64,000 nt of DNA from Parvimonas sp015257355. GTDB lineage: Bacteria; Bacillota; Clostridia; Tissierellales; Peptoniphilaceae. This document shows, piece by piece, positions 55,194-63,625 of the stretch; within the stretch, counting starts at the first letter, position 1, and every line of letters begins with the position of its first letter. The stretch lies in NCBI RefSeq assembly GCF_050262165.1, contig NZ_CP189844.1. The stretch is one strand, 5' to 3'. The notes under the pieces are model-generated. The model did no database searches. It saw only the letters and a program-made list of their open reading frames with translations, and was not told the DNA's origin. The position numbers and the translations under genes were made by a program.

Positions 55194-55745
55194 TTAAACT
55201 TCCTTTCCTAAAATATTTTCAACAGCTAAAATTAACTCCTCTTCAGTAATTCCAAAACTATTCAATCTATTTACAAATTGTTTTGAGTTACAATATCCTA
55301 TTTTAAAATACTCACAAAGTTGTTCTCTAAGTTCTTTGCTATTACCCATACCACTAATTCCTAAGGATGTTAAAAGACTTAAATCTATTTCATCTTTTCT
55401 ATCTAAAACAGTTACTTTAGCATTCTCAATAGCCTCTATAATATCTTCAACTTTAGCATTTTCTACTCCAATATTATCTCCTTTTAAAGCAAGCCTTCTA
55501 CTCAAAAATGCATTTTTACAATTAGGAACAACTTTGTTTATATTTTTTCTAATCTTTTCTCCTGCGTAGTCAGGGTCAGTAAAAACTATTACTCCACATT
55601 TTTCATTTGCTTCTTTAATTTTTTTTAGCAAGTTTTTTGAAAAATGCGTTCCATTTGTTGCAATAACATCACAATCAAAAGCAGCTTTTACTTTAGAAAT
55701 ATCATCTTTTCCCTCAACTACTATTATTTCTTTAATTTTTTTCAT
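55194..55745 (-). CDS. rnmV: ribonuclease M5
   Basis: A 183-residue TOPRIM-domain nuclease that matures 5S rRNA in low-GC Gram-positives. The TOPRIM motifs VVEGKDD (residues 9-15) and FTDPDYAGEKIR (acidic pair) are clear, followed by the small C-terminal RNA-binding part. It lies between tatD and ksgA, its standard place. Confidence 0.96.
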   Translation of the reverse strand: MKKIKEIIVVEGKDDISKVKAAFDCDVIATNGTHFSKNLLKKIKEANEKCGVIVFTDPDYAGEKIRKNINKVVPNCKNAFLSRRLALKGDNIGVENAKVEDIIEAIENAKVTVLDRKDEIDLSLLTSLGISGMGNSKELREQLCEYFKIGYCNSKQFVNRLNSFGITEEELILAVENILGKEV

Positions 55746-55746
55746 A

Positions 55747-56517
55747 CTAATCCTCTATTGAAAAAAGATTTCTAACATTGCTATTAGTATTGTAAATTAA
55801 GTCATTCAATTCCATTTCTTTTAGTTCAGCAACTTTTTCAGCTGTAAACTTTACGTATTTTGGTTCATTTCTTTTTCCACGATGAGGTTCTGGAGTTAGA
55901 TATGGACTATCTGTTTCCACAAGCAAATTATCTAGCGGAATAGTTTTTACCATTTCTCTAATATTAACTGCATTTTTAAATGTTACAGCACCAGAAATTG
56001 ATATATAATAACCCAAATTCATAAATCTTTTAGCCATCTCACTAGAACCAGTATAGCAATGCATTACTCCTATTACTTTACCTTTAAATTCAGATAAAAT
56101 ATCATAAGTATCTCCCATAGCATCTCGCGTATGAATTATAACTGGAAGTTTTCTCTTTTCAGCAATTTCAAGTTGTTTTCTAAAAACTTCTTTTTGCTTT
56201 TCTCTAGGAGAGTTATCATAATAATAATCTAGTCCAATTTCTCCAATAGCAACTATTTTATCACTAAAAGATATCTGATAAATTTTTTCTAAATCTTCAT
56301 CAGTAATTCCTTCAACTTCATGTGGATGAATACCAACCGCACCATAAACTTTATCATATTTCTTTACTATTTCAATAATTTTTTCACTTGATGCAATATC
56401 TGAGGCTGGATCAACTATAAAATCAATTCCATCATTTTCAAAGTTAGAAATAACCTCTTCTCTATCATAGTCGAATTTTTCATCATCAATATGACAGTGA
56501 CTATCTACTATTCTCAT
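55747..56517 (-). CDS. tatD: TatD-family metal-dependent hydrolase
   Basis: A 256-residue TIM-barrel nuclease-like hydrolase. Metal ligands are in DSHCHID (residues 5-11), GEIGLDYY, HTRD, MHCYTG and ETDSPYLTP. TatD enzymes have 3'-5' DNase activity and roles in repair or RNA quality control. Translationally coupled to metG (start overlaps the metG stop by one base), as in many Firmicutes. Confidence 0.95.
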   Translation of the reverse strand: MRIVDSHCHIDDEKFDYDREEVISNFENDGIDFIVDPASDIASSEKIIEIVKKYDKVYGAVGIHPHEVEGITDEDLEKIYQISFSDKIVAIGEIGLDYYYDNSPREKQKEVFRKQLEIAEKRKLPVIIHTRDAMGDTYDILSEFKGKVIGVMHCYTGSSEMAKRFMNLGYYISISGAVTFKNAVNIREMVKTIPLDNLLVETDSPYLTPEPHRGKRNEPKYVKFTAEKVAELKEMELNDLIYNTNSNVRNLFSIED

Positions 56518-58469
56518 TATGATACCTTTGATCCTTCTTTAATATCATTTAAAACAGTTAATACACTTAAGTTTTCTTCATCAGAAGCAGCAAGTATCAT
56601 ACCATTACTTTCAACACCTCTTAGATTAACTGGTTTTAAATTTGTAACAACAATGACTTTTTTACCTATAAGGTCTTTTTCGTTATAGAATTTTCTGATT
56701 CCTGAAACGATAGTTCTTACTTCATCCCCAATATCTATTTTAGAAACTAAAAGTCTATCAGCTTTAGGATGTGGTTGGCAATCTATAATTTTTCCAACCT
56801 TAAGTTCTACTTTTGCAAAGTCATCTATTGTAATTAATTCTCTTTCTTCATCAACTACTTCTTTTTCTTCATTAGATCCCGAATTTTTCTTCTTTCTTAG
56901 TTCAATTAATTCAGAATTCTTTTCTACAATTATTTCTAATTCCTTATCTACATCAAGTCTATCAAATAAATTTTTACCTTTACATACTTTTGTTCCAACT
57001 TTAAGTAGTCCAAATTTAGTTAAGTCTTCATAAGAATAATCTGAATATCCTATTTGTTCATTAATCTTAGATGAAGTTTCTTTCATGAAAGGCTTAATTA
57101 ATCCAGAAATAATTCTTATGCTTTCAAGTAAATTATAAATAACTGTTTTAAGTCTATCTTCTTGTCCTTCTTTAATCAAAGTCCAAGGAGTTGTTTCGTC
57201 AATATACTTATTTGTTCTTCTCACTAACTTCCAAATTTCTTCAAGCGCCATTGAGAAGTTAAGTTTATCCATTAATTCAGCGACTCTATCTCTAGTTGTA
57301 ACAGCTGTTTCAATTAAATCATTATCAATTTCTGTTAATTCAGTTTGAGCAGGTACTATTCCACCGAAATACTTTTCGCACATTGCAACAGTTCTTGAAA
57401 CTAAATTTCCTAAGTCATTTACAAGATCTGAGTTTATTCTATTTAACATTTTTGTATAAGTAAAATTACCATCTTGCCCAAAAGTAAATTCTCTAAGCAT
57501 GAAGTATCTTAATGCATCCATACCATATCTTTCTATAATCGGTTCTGCATAAACAATATTTCCTTTACTTTTACTCATCTTATCATCATCAAACAAAATC
57601 CAACCATGACCAAAAATTTTCTTTGGAAGTGGTAAATCTAAAGCCATTAGAATTGAAGGCCAAATAATTGCATGGAAACGCATAATTTCTTTTCCTATTA
57701 AATGAACATCACATGGCCAGTATTTATTGAATTTTTCTTCATCTGTACCATATCCAACTCCAGTTAAATAACAACTTAGAGCATCTATCCAAACATAAAC
57801 AATATGTTTTTCATCAAATGGTACTCTAACACCCCAGTCAAAACTTGAACGTGTAACTGATAAGTCAGTTAAACCTTCATTAATGAAGCTAATCATTTCA
57901 TTTTTTCTTGATTCTGGTTGAATAAAATCAGGGTTTTCTTCATATAATTTTAAAAGTTTATCTTGATATTTTGAAAGTCTAAAGAAATATGTTTCTTCTT
58001 CACTCTGAGAAACTTCTCTACCACAGTCTGGACATTTATTTCCCTCTACTAATTGACTCTCAGTCCAAAAAGCTTCGCAAGGAACACAATACATTCCTTT
58101 GTAACTACCTTTGTATATTTCTCCCTTTTCATATAACTTTGTAAAAATATCACTTACATTTTTTTCGTGAATTTTATCTGTACTTCTAACAAAAGCATCA
58201 AAATCAATATCTAAAGTCTTCCACAACTCTTTTGCACTATCAACAATTGGATCAATATATTCTAAAGGTTCTTTTCCAGCTTTAATTGCTGATTCTTGTA
58301 ATTTTTGACCATGTTCGTCAGTTCCAGTTGTTAAAAATACATCATAACCTTGAGCTTGCTTGTATTTTTTTAATACATCTGCAACTATTGTAGTGTAAGT
58401 ATGACCCAAATGTAAATTACTATTTGGATAATAAATAGGTGTTGTTAAATAAAAGTTTTTCTTTTCCAA
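56517..58469 (-). CDS. metG: methionyl-tRNA synthetase with C-terminal tRNA-binding domain
   Basis: A 650-residue class Ia synthetase. The HLGHTYT signature lies near residue 21, zinc cysteines in CVPCEAF and CPDCGRE, and DKMSKSKGN near residue 300. A linker then leads to a C-terminal EMAP/OB-fold domain (about 545-650, KVELKVGKI and VSGIRKFY) that adds tRNA affinity. It follows mtaB by 17 bases. Confidence 0.97.
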   Translation of the reverse strand: MEKKNFYLTTPIYYPNSNLHLGHTYTTIVADVLKKYKQAQGYDVFLTTGTDEHGQKLQESAIKAGKEPLEYIDPIVDSAKELWKTLDIDFDAFVRSTDKIHEKNVSDIFTKLYEKGEIYKGSYKGMYCVPCEAFWTESQLVEGNKCPDCGREVSQSEEETYFFRLSKYQDKLLKLYEENPDFIQPESRKNEMISFINEGLTDLSVTRSSFDWGVRVPFDEKHIVYVWIDALSCYLTGVGYGTDEEKFNKYWPCDVHLIGKEIMRFHAIIWPSILMALDLPLPKKIFGHGWILFDDDKMSKSKGNIVYAEPIIERYGMDALRYFMLREFTFGQDGNFTYTKMLNRINSDLVNDLGNLVSRTVAMCEKYFGGIVPAQTELTEIDNDLIETAVTTRDRVAELMDKLNFSMALEEIWKLVRRTNKYIDETTPWTLIKEGQEDRLKTVIYNLLESIRIISGLIKPFMKETSSKINEQIGYSDYSYEDLTKFGLLKVGTKVCKGKNLFDRLDVDKELEIIVEKNSELIELRKKKNSGSNEEKEVVDEERELITIDDFAKVELKVGKIIDCQPHPKADRLLVSKIDIGDEVRTIVSGIRKFYNEKDLIGKKVIVVTNLKPVNLRGVESNGMILAASDEENLSVLTVLNDIKEGSKVS

Positions 58470-58486
58470 AATAATCCTCCTAAAAT

Positions 58487-59797
58487 TTATATCTTTATTT
58501 TACTTGCTAATCCAAAAATTTCTTCCCCTTCAACAGAAACTCCATTACAATAGACAACTTTATTTTTCATGTTTTCATTATAAGGGGCTGAAAATCTTAT
58601 ATAATTTCTTGTATATCCTACAAGTCTATTTCCATTAACATTTTCTTCAAATAAAACCTCATGTTTTTCTGAAAGTTGTTTTTTCAAAAATTCCGTTGTC
58701 ATTTCCTTAGCTAATAATATTAATTCATTACTTCTTAACTTCTTAATATTTCCATCAACTTGTTCTTTAAAATCATAAGCAGGAGTCCCTTTTCTCTTAG
58801 AATATTTAAAAACATGAATTTTAGAAAAACCAATTTCTTTTACAAAATTTACCGTTTCCCTAAAATCTTCATCATTTTCTCCTGGAAATCCTACGATTAT
58901 ATCAGTTGTAAGAGCAACATTTGGAAAAATCTCCTTAATCATAGTAACTTTTTTTCTATACATATCAGTTGTATATCTTCTATTCATAAGTTTTAAAATT
59001 TTATCGCATCCACTTTGTAAAGACAAATGGAAATGTTCACAGACTTTTTTACAATTTTTTAATCTAACTAAGAAATCTTTAGAAATTATTCCAGCTTCAA
59101 TTGAGCTAAGTCTAATTCTATCCAAGTTTTCTATTGTAGATAATTTTTCTATAACATCAATAAGTCTAGTATTATTATCTAAATCCAATCCATACGAACC
59201 AACATGAATACCTGTAATAATTACTTCTTTATATCCATTATTCGCAAGTTTAACAGCTTCATCATAAATATCATCAATTGGTCTTGATTTAATAGGACCT
59301 CTTGCATAAGGTATAATACAATATGTACAAAACATATTACAACCTTCTTGTATTTTTATATATGCTCTAGTTTTACTTTCCTGATTTTCAATTGATAATA
59401 CATCGAAGCCACAATCCTTTGTAAGTTCCGAAACTATATTAAACTTTAAATTAGATTTCTTTGATTCTTCGCACAATTCAACTATTCTAGCTCTATTTTT
59501 TGTTCCAATAATAACATCAACATCTTCAATTGCTGATATTTCATCTGGAGCAACTTGCGAATAACAACCTACAACCGCTAAAATAGCTTCTTCATTTAAT
59601 TTTTTTGCTCTAGAAATAAATTGTCTTGACTTTCTATCGCTTAAATTCGTAACAGTACAAGTATTTATAACATATACATCACATATATCTTCTTCATTAC
59701 AAATCTCATACCCTCGTTTCTTAAATAACTCTTGCATAGCCTCAGTTTCATACTGATTTACTTTACATCCCAGAGTTAAAAAACTAACTTTGTTCAT
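58487..59797 (-). CDS. mtaB: tRNA t6A methylthiotransferase MtaB
   Basis: A 436-residue radical-SAM enzyme that converts t6A37 to ms2t6A37 in tRNA. The N-terminal UPF0004 domain has TLGCKVNQYE, CTVTN and CYSQ cysteines for one cluster. The radical-SAM cluster is CNMFCTYC near residue 155, and a C-terminal TRAM domain follows. The start at 59797 is set by TAGGAGG just upstream; 59818 is an in-frame but less likely start. Located between rsmE and metG in the dnaJ operon. Confidence 0.95.
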   Translation of the reverse strand: MNKVSFLTLGCKVNQYETEAMQELFKKRGYEICNEEDICDVYVINTCTVTNLSDRKSRQFISRAKKLNEEAILAVVGCYSQVAPDEISAIEDVDVIIGTKNRARIVELCEESKKSNLKFNIVSELTKDCGFDVLSIENQESKTRAYIKIQEGCNMFCTYCIIPYARGPIKSRPIDDIYDEAVKLANNGYKEVIITGIHVGSYGLDLDNNTRLIDVIEKLSTIENLDRIRLSSIEAGIISKDFLVRLKNCKKVCEHFHLSLQSGCDKILKLMNRRYTTDMYRKKVTMIKEIFPNVALTTDIIVGFPGENDEDFRETVNFVKEIGFSKIHVFKYSKRKGTPAYDFKEQVDGNIKKLRSNELILLAKEMTTEFLKKQLSEKHEVLFEENVNGNRLVGYTRNYIRFSAPYNENMKNKVVYCNGVSVEGEEIFGLASKIKI

Positions 59798-59804
59798 AAA
59801 CCTC

Positions 59805-60533
59805 CTACATAAATTCATATTGTAGAATTGAAAGCAAATTAATACCAGCAGTTTCAGTTCTCAATATTCTTGCACCAAGTCCAATACTATATGCACCATT
59901 ATCCTTTAAGAAATCTACTTCTTCTCTTTCAAATCCACCTTCTGAACCTATTAATATATAAATATCTTTGCAGGAATTCTCTTTTTTTATTTTACTAATT
60001 ACTTCTCTTAATGAAATATTTTTATCTTCTTCATAAGCTACGAGTAAATAGTTATCTCCTACAATATTTATAATATCCTTAAATTGTATTACTTCATTTA
60101 TCTTTGGAACAATTAATCTCTTAGATTGCTTTGATGCTTCATAAGCAATTTTTTGCAATCTTTCAATTTTTTTATTCTCCTTTTTCTCATCAATCTTTAC
60201 GATACATCTTTTTGAATTAACCAAAGTTATATCATAAACTCCTAGCTCAACTGATTTTTGAACTATTAAATCCATTTTTTCACCTTTTGCTAAACATTGC
60301 AATAGATGAATTCTAATATTTGATTCAGTATTTTCAGAAATTTTTTCTAAATTATAAACAGAAATATATTTGTCACAAATCTCTATATTCCCAATATAAA
60401 GCTCTCCTAAAACAACGACTTCAATTTTTTCATCTTCTGTAATTCTAAGAACTTTTTTTATATGATTATAATCATCTCCGTATATTTTAACTTTTCCTTC
60501 TATGATTGACTCATCAGTAAAAAATCTATGCAT
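59805..60533 (-). CDS. rsmE: 16S rRNA m3U1498 methyltransferase
   Basis: A 242-residue SPOUT-class methyltransferase. An N-terminal PUA-like domain (MHRFF and HIKKVLRI) leads to the knotted SAM site with IGSEGGFEREEV and LGARILRTETA. The start at MHRFF (60533) has AAGGAGAAAG before it and matches family N-termini. The gene overlaps the prmA end by eight bases. Confidence 0.96.
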   Translation of the reverse strand: MHRFFTDESIIEGKVKIYGDDYNHIKKVLRITEDEKIEVVVLGELYIGNIEICDKYISVYNLEKISENTESNIRIHLLQCLAKGEKMDLIVQKSVELGVYDITLVNSKRCIVKIDEKKENKKIERLQKIAYEASKQSKRLIVPKINEVIQFKDIINIVGDNYLLVAYEEDKNISLREVISKIKKENSCKDIYILIGSEGGFEREEVDFLKDNGAYSIGLGARILRTETAGINLLSILQYEFM

Positions 60534-61464
60534 TCTTTCTCCTTGCAATCACACAAACCCAATCTTTATTTTTATTTACTTCTAAAATTTCAAAATTATT
60601 TTTTATTAAAGCATTTTCAACATCAATATACTTTTCTTCAATTATTCCAGAGCCAATAAAAATTCCATCAGTTTTTATAAATTTACTTATATCATCTAAT
60701 AGTTTTACTAAAATATGCGCAAGGATATTAGCTACAATTACATCAGCTTTTGAAGTTAATTTTTCACACAAATCACCATGATGAACTATAATTCTATCTT
60801 CAACTTTATTTAATTTTGCATTATCTATTGTTGCTTCAACTCCTAAAATATCAATGTCAACAGCTTCAACTTGTTTCGCGCCCAGTTTCAATGCACCAAC
60901 AGATAAAATTCCACTACCTGAACCGATATCAAAAACTGTTTTATCTTTTAAATCAATTTTTTCTAAAGCTTCTAAACATAGAGCTGTAGTTTCATGAGTT
61001 CCAGTTCCAAAAGCCATTCCAGGATCTAATTCAATCATAACTTCATTCTCACTTAAATTATAATCTTCCCAAGTTGGTTTTATTATAAAATTTTTACCAA
61101 CTTTTGTAGGCTTATAATATTTTTTCCACTCATTTGCCCAATCTTCTGTTTTTATTTTAGAGTCTATTTTTAAAATTACTTTTTCATTATATTCTTTTTC
61201 AAATTCAGAAATTCTATCTTGTAAAACTTTAAGATTATCTTCAAGCTCATCATCATTTTTCAAATAAGTTTTTACAGTAATATATTCACTCTTTTCAAAA
61301 TCATCCTCATCTAAAACTACCCAGTAAGGCTTATCTTTTGCAAACTCTTCATAGTCTCTTGAATCCTTTATATTTATCCCGTCTATGTCAAATAAATAAA
61401 GTATACCAACTATATTATCTTCAAATTGATTTTTTACTACAACCTCAATTTCAGTCCAATCCAT
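60526..61464 (-). CDS. prmA: ribosomal protein L11 methyltransferase
   Basis: A 312-residue SAM-dependent enzyme that methylates ribosomal protein L11. The N-terminal substrate domain starts DWTEIEV, the SAM loop is DIGSGSGILS near residue 175, and the catalytic VANILAH motif is near 240. It is coupled to dnaJ by a one-base stop/start overlap (TAATG). The order dnaJ-prmA-rsmE-mtaB is conserved in Firmicutes. Confidence 0.96.
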   Translation of the reverse strand: MDWTEIEVVVKNQFEDNIVGILYLFDIDGINIKDSRDYEEFAKDKPYWVVLDEDDFEKSEYITVKTYLKNDDELEDNLKVLQDRISEFEKEYNEKVILKIDSKIKTEDWANEWKKYYKPTKVGKNFIIKPTWEDYNLSENEVMIELDPGMAFGTGTHETTALCLEALEKIDLKDKTVFDIGSGSGILSVGALKLGAKQVEAVDIDILGVEATIDNAKLNKVEDRIIVHHGDLCEKLTSKADVIVANILAHILVKLLDDISKFIKTDGIFIGSGIIEEKYIDVENALIKNNFEILEVNKNKDWVCVIARRKNA

Positions 61465-62594
61465 TAGTCAAATAGCTCCTTTACTTTTTCAAAAAAGTTC
61501 TTTTTATGTTCTGTCAAATGCTCTTCTCTTTCATTAGAAAATTCTCTTAGTAATTCTTTTTGCTTATCAGTTAGATTTTTTGGAGTTATAATCTTTACTT
61601 TAAATTTTAAATTCCCAGTTCCGTAACCATTAACATCTGAAATTCCTTTGCCTTTTAAAACAAACTCAGTTCCTGTTTCTGTTCCTTCTGGAATTGTATA
61701 TTTTTCTTTTCCATCTAAAGTAGGAATTTCAACTTCAGCTCCTAAAGTAGCCTCTGTGAAAGAAATAGGCAATTCATAAGATACATCATTTCCATTTCTA
61801 ACAAATAACTCATGAGATTTTACTTTGAAAATTACATAAACATCTCCATTAGGTCCACCATTTTCACCACAATTTCCTTGACCTTTCAATGTCATAATAT
61901 TATTTGTATTTACCCCTTTAGGAGCTTTAATAGTAAATTTCTTTTTTACTAAAACGTACTTTTTACCTTTACAATTTTCACATTTTTCTTCTATCATTTC
62001 TCCAGAACCATTACATTCATCACATAATTCTTCAGAAACAACAGTTCCAAAGAAGCTTTGTCTTTGAATTCTAATACTTCCTCTACCATTACATTTTGAA
62101 CATGTAACTTTCTTTGTACCTGGTTTTGCGCCACTTCCAGAACAAGTATTACAAACTGTCTTTACATTTATAAAAATTTCTTTTTCAACACCATTAACAG
62201 CTTCAAAGAAATCTAAATCTAAATAAACTTCAGTATCTTCTCCTTTTCTTGGACGATTTGAATTTCTATAATTAGATCCAAATCCACCAAAGCCTCCAAA
62301 GTTACCAAAAATACTTTCGAAAATATCTTCCATATCAGAGAAGCCACCAAATCCACTACCTCCAGAAGCATTAGCATTAAAACTAGCCTCTCCATAAGTA
62401 TCATATTTTTGTCTTCTATCTTCATCACTTAGTATTTCATAAGCGAAATTTACCTCTTTAAAATTTTCTTCTGCCTCTTTATTATCAGGATTAACATCTG
62501 GATGATACTTTTTTGCAAGTTTCCTATATGCAGATTTTAATTCTGCCTTATTACAATTTTTATCCACCCCTAAAATTTCATATAAATCTCTCAT
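61464..62594 (-). CDS. dnaJ: co-chaperone DnaJ (Hsp40)
   Basis: A 376-residue type I Hsp40. The J domain carries the DLYEILGVDKN start and the HPD motif in KKYHPDVNPD (about residues 32-34). A Gly/Phe-rich linker follows, then four CxxCxGxG zinc repeats (CNTCSGSG, CSKCNGRG, CDECNGSG, CENCKGKK) and the client-binding domains. The start at 62594 has AGGAGAG upstream; 18 more in-frame bases exist. Unlike many Firmicutes it is not in the hrcA-grpE-dnaK operon, and no CIRCE element lies upstream. Confidence 0.97.
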   Translation of the reverse strand: MRDLYEILGVDKNCNKAELKSAYRKLAKKYHPDVNPDNKEAEENFKEVNFAYEILSDEDRRQKYDTYGEASFNANASGGSGFGGFSDMEDIFESIFGNFGGFGGFGSNYRNSNRPRKGEDTEVYLDLDFFEAVNGVEKEIFINVKTVCNTCSGSGAKPGTKKVTCSKCNGRGSIRIQRQSFFGTVVSEELCDECNGSGEMIEEKCENCKGKKYVLVKKKFTIKAPKGVNTNNIMTLKGQGNCGENGGPNGDVYVIFKVKSHELFVRNGNDVSYELPISFTEATLGAEVEIPTLDGKEKYTIPEGTETGTEFVLKGKGISDVNGYGTGNLKFKVKIITPKNLTDKQKELLREFSNEREEHLTEHKKNFFEKVKELFD

Positions 62595-62717
62595 ACTCTC
62601 TCCTAAAAACATATAATTTATAATTACTCAATATATTATTTTACCATAAAATGAACTTTCTTTCTACTATTTTTATAATAAATAATGTAATGCACAAATT
62701 TCAAAATTAACAAAAAT

Positions 62718-62740
62718 AAAAAGGAGCTTTCGCTCCTTAA
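62718..62740 (-). terminator. intrinsic terminator upstream of dnaJ
   Basis: AAGGAGC / GCTCCTT hairpin with a TTTC loop and flanking A/T runs. It ends the transcript of the cell-wall-repeat protein and the small membrane peptide. Confidence 0.85.
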
Positions 62741-62749
62741 AAATAAAAT

Positions 62750-62875
62750 TTACAATTTTGACCTAATCCTCTCAATCTCTTCTTTAATTTCTTTTTGATT
62801 TTTTAGAACTTTATCTAATTTATATGAAAGTAGATATAACATCAAAAATAAACAAAATACTATAACTGTATCCAT
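62750..62875 (-). CDS. small single-helix membrane peptide, 41 aa
   Basis: A short open frame starting MDTVIVFCLFLMLY at 62875. One hydrophobic helix (residues 3-18) is followed by a highly charged Lys/Glu helix ending EIERIRSKL. A good site (GAGGTGA) lies within the last codons of the upstream gene, and the ATG is only four bases past that gene's stop, so translation is probably coupled. A terminator follows 10 bases after its stop. No known family was recognised; a holin-like or membrane-anchoring peptide is possible. Confidence 0.6.
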   Translation of the reverse strand: MDTVIVFCLFLMLYLLSYKLDKVLKNQKEIKEEIERIRSKL

Positions 62876-62879
62876 AAAA

Positions 62880-63440
62880 TCACCTCGAATATCCTAATTT
62901 ACTTAAATCTGGAGCTGTATTACCTTCATAAGTCATGTACCCATTATAATTAAAAATATAATATTTACTTCCTATCTTACAAAGACATCCTGCTAAAGCT
63001 TCATAATCTCCCGGAACATGATACATCCATTCATCTCCATATCTTTCCCAACCATTTAACTCTTTTAACTTTCCTCCAATATTAAACCAGTACCATTTAT
63101 TATTTATTGATAACCATTCTGAATTATTATACCTTGGGTCAAACATAAAATTATGTTCTGGAGAAAAATAGTACCAACCTTCATAGTAATTATCATAATG
63201 CCAACCTGTTTTAAATTGACCATATGTTTTATAGTACCACATAGTTAATCCATTCTTAGTTATATCTATCCATCCATTAGCTGTGGCTTGTAACTTTATT
63301 TTATGTTCTCTTTCTAAGTCAAAATGAGGTTTCATCTCTTCAGCAAAAATCGTTTTCTCTTTACAAAAAATCGGCAAGAATATCGAAGATAACATGCTAA
63401 CTAATAACATAAAACTTACAATTTTCTTAAATTTTTTCAT
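62880..63440 (-). CDS. secreted protein with cell-wall (choline-type) binding repeats
   Basis: A 186-residue secreted protein. A signal peptide (about residues 1-32) with a basic MKKFKKI start is followed by aromatic repeats of the GWxxxxGxWYYF type (for example TGWHYDNYYEGWYYF, WLSINNKWYWFN, GWERYGDEWMYH). This is the CW-binding repeat family, which attaches proteins to choline-bearing teichoic acid or glucan. There is no catalytic domain, so it may be a bare wall-binding or scaffold protein. Transcription from a near-perfect promoter is expected. Confidence 0.85.
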   Translation of the reverse strand: MKKFKKIVSFMLLVSMLSSIFLPIFCKEKTIFAEEMKPHFDLEREHKIKLQATANGWIDITKNGLTMWYYKTYGQFKTGWHYDNYYEGWYYFSPEHNFMFDPRYNNSEWLSINNKWYWFNIGGKLKELNGWERYGDEWMYHVPGDYEALAGCLCKIGSKYYIFNYNGYMTYEGNTAPDLSKLGYSR

Positions 63441-63472
63441 GATAAAAAACCTCCTAAACTATTATTTTTACC

Positions 63473-63501
63473 ATTATATCACAGCGTTATAAGTATGTCA
63501 A
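63473..63501 (-). promoter_or_regulatory. strong promoter of the cell-wall-repeat gene
   Basis: TTGACA (63496-63501), exact 17-bp spacer, TATAAT (63473-63478), followed by AGGAGG and the ATG at 63440. Both hexamers match consensus, so high expression is expected. Confidence 0.85.
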
Positions 63502-63580
63502 GTAAAATTCTTTTTTTCTATTTTTGTTTATGTTATGATACAATTTAATTGAAATTTAAACAATCTAAATATACAAAAAA

Positions 63581-63601
63581 AGATTGGGAAATCCCCAATC
63601 T
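63581..63601 (-). terminator. intrinsic terminator after yvcK
   Basis: AGATTGGG / CCCAATCT hairpin with a short loop and T run on the minus strand, 25 bases beyond the yvcK stop. Confidence 0.85.
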
Positions 63602-63625
63602 AAATGTTAAAAACATAATTATTAT

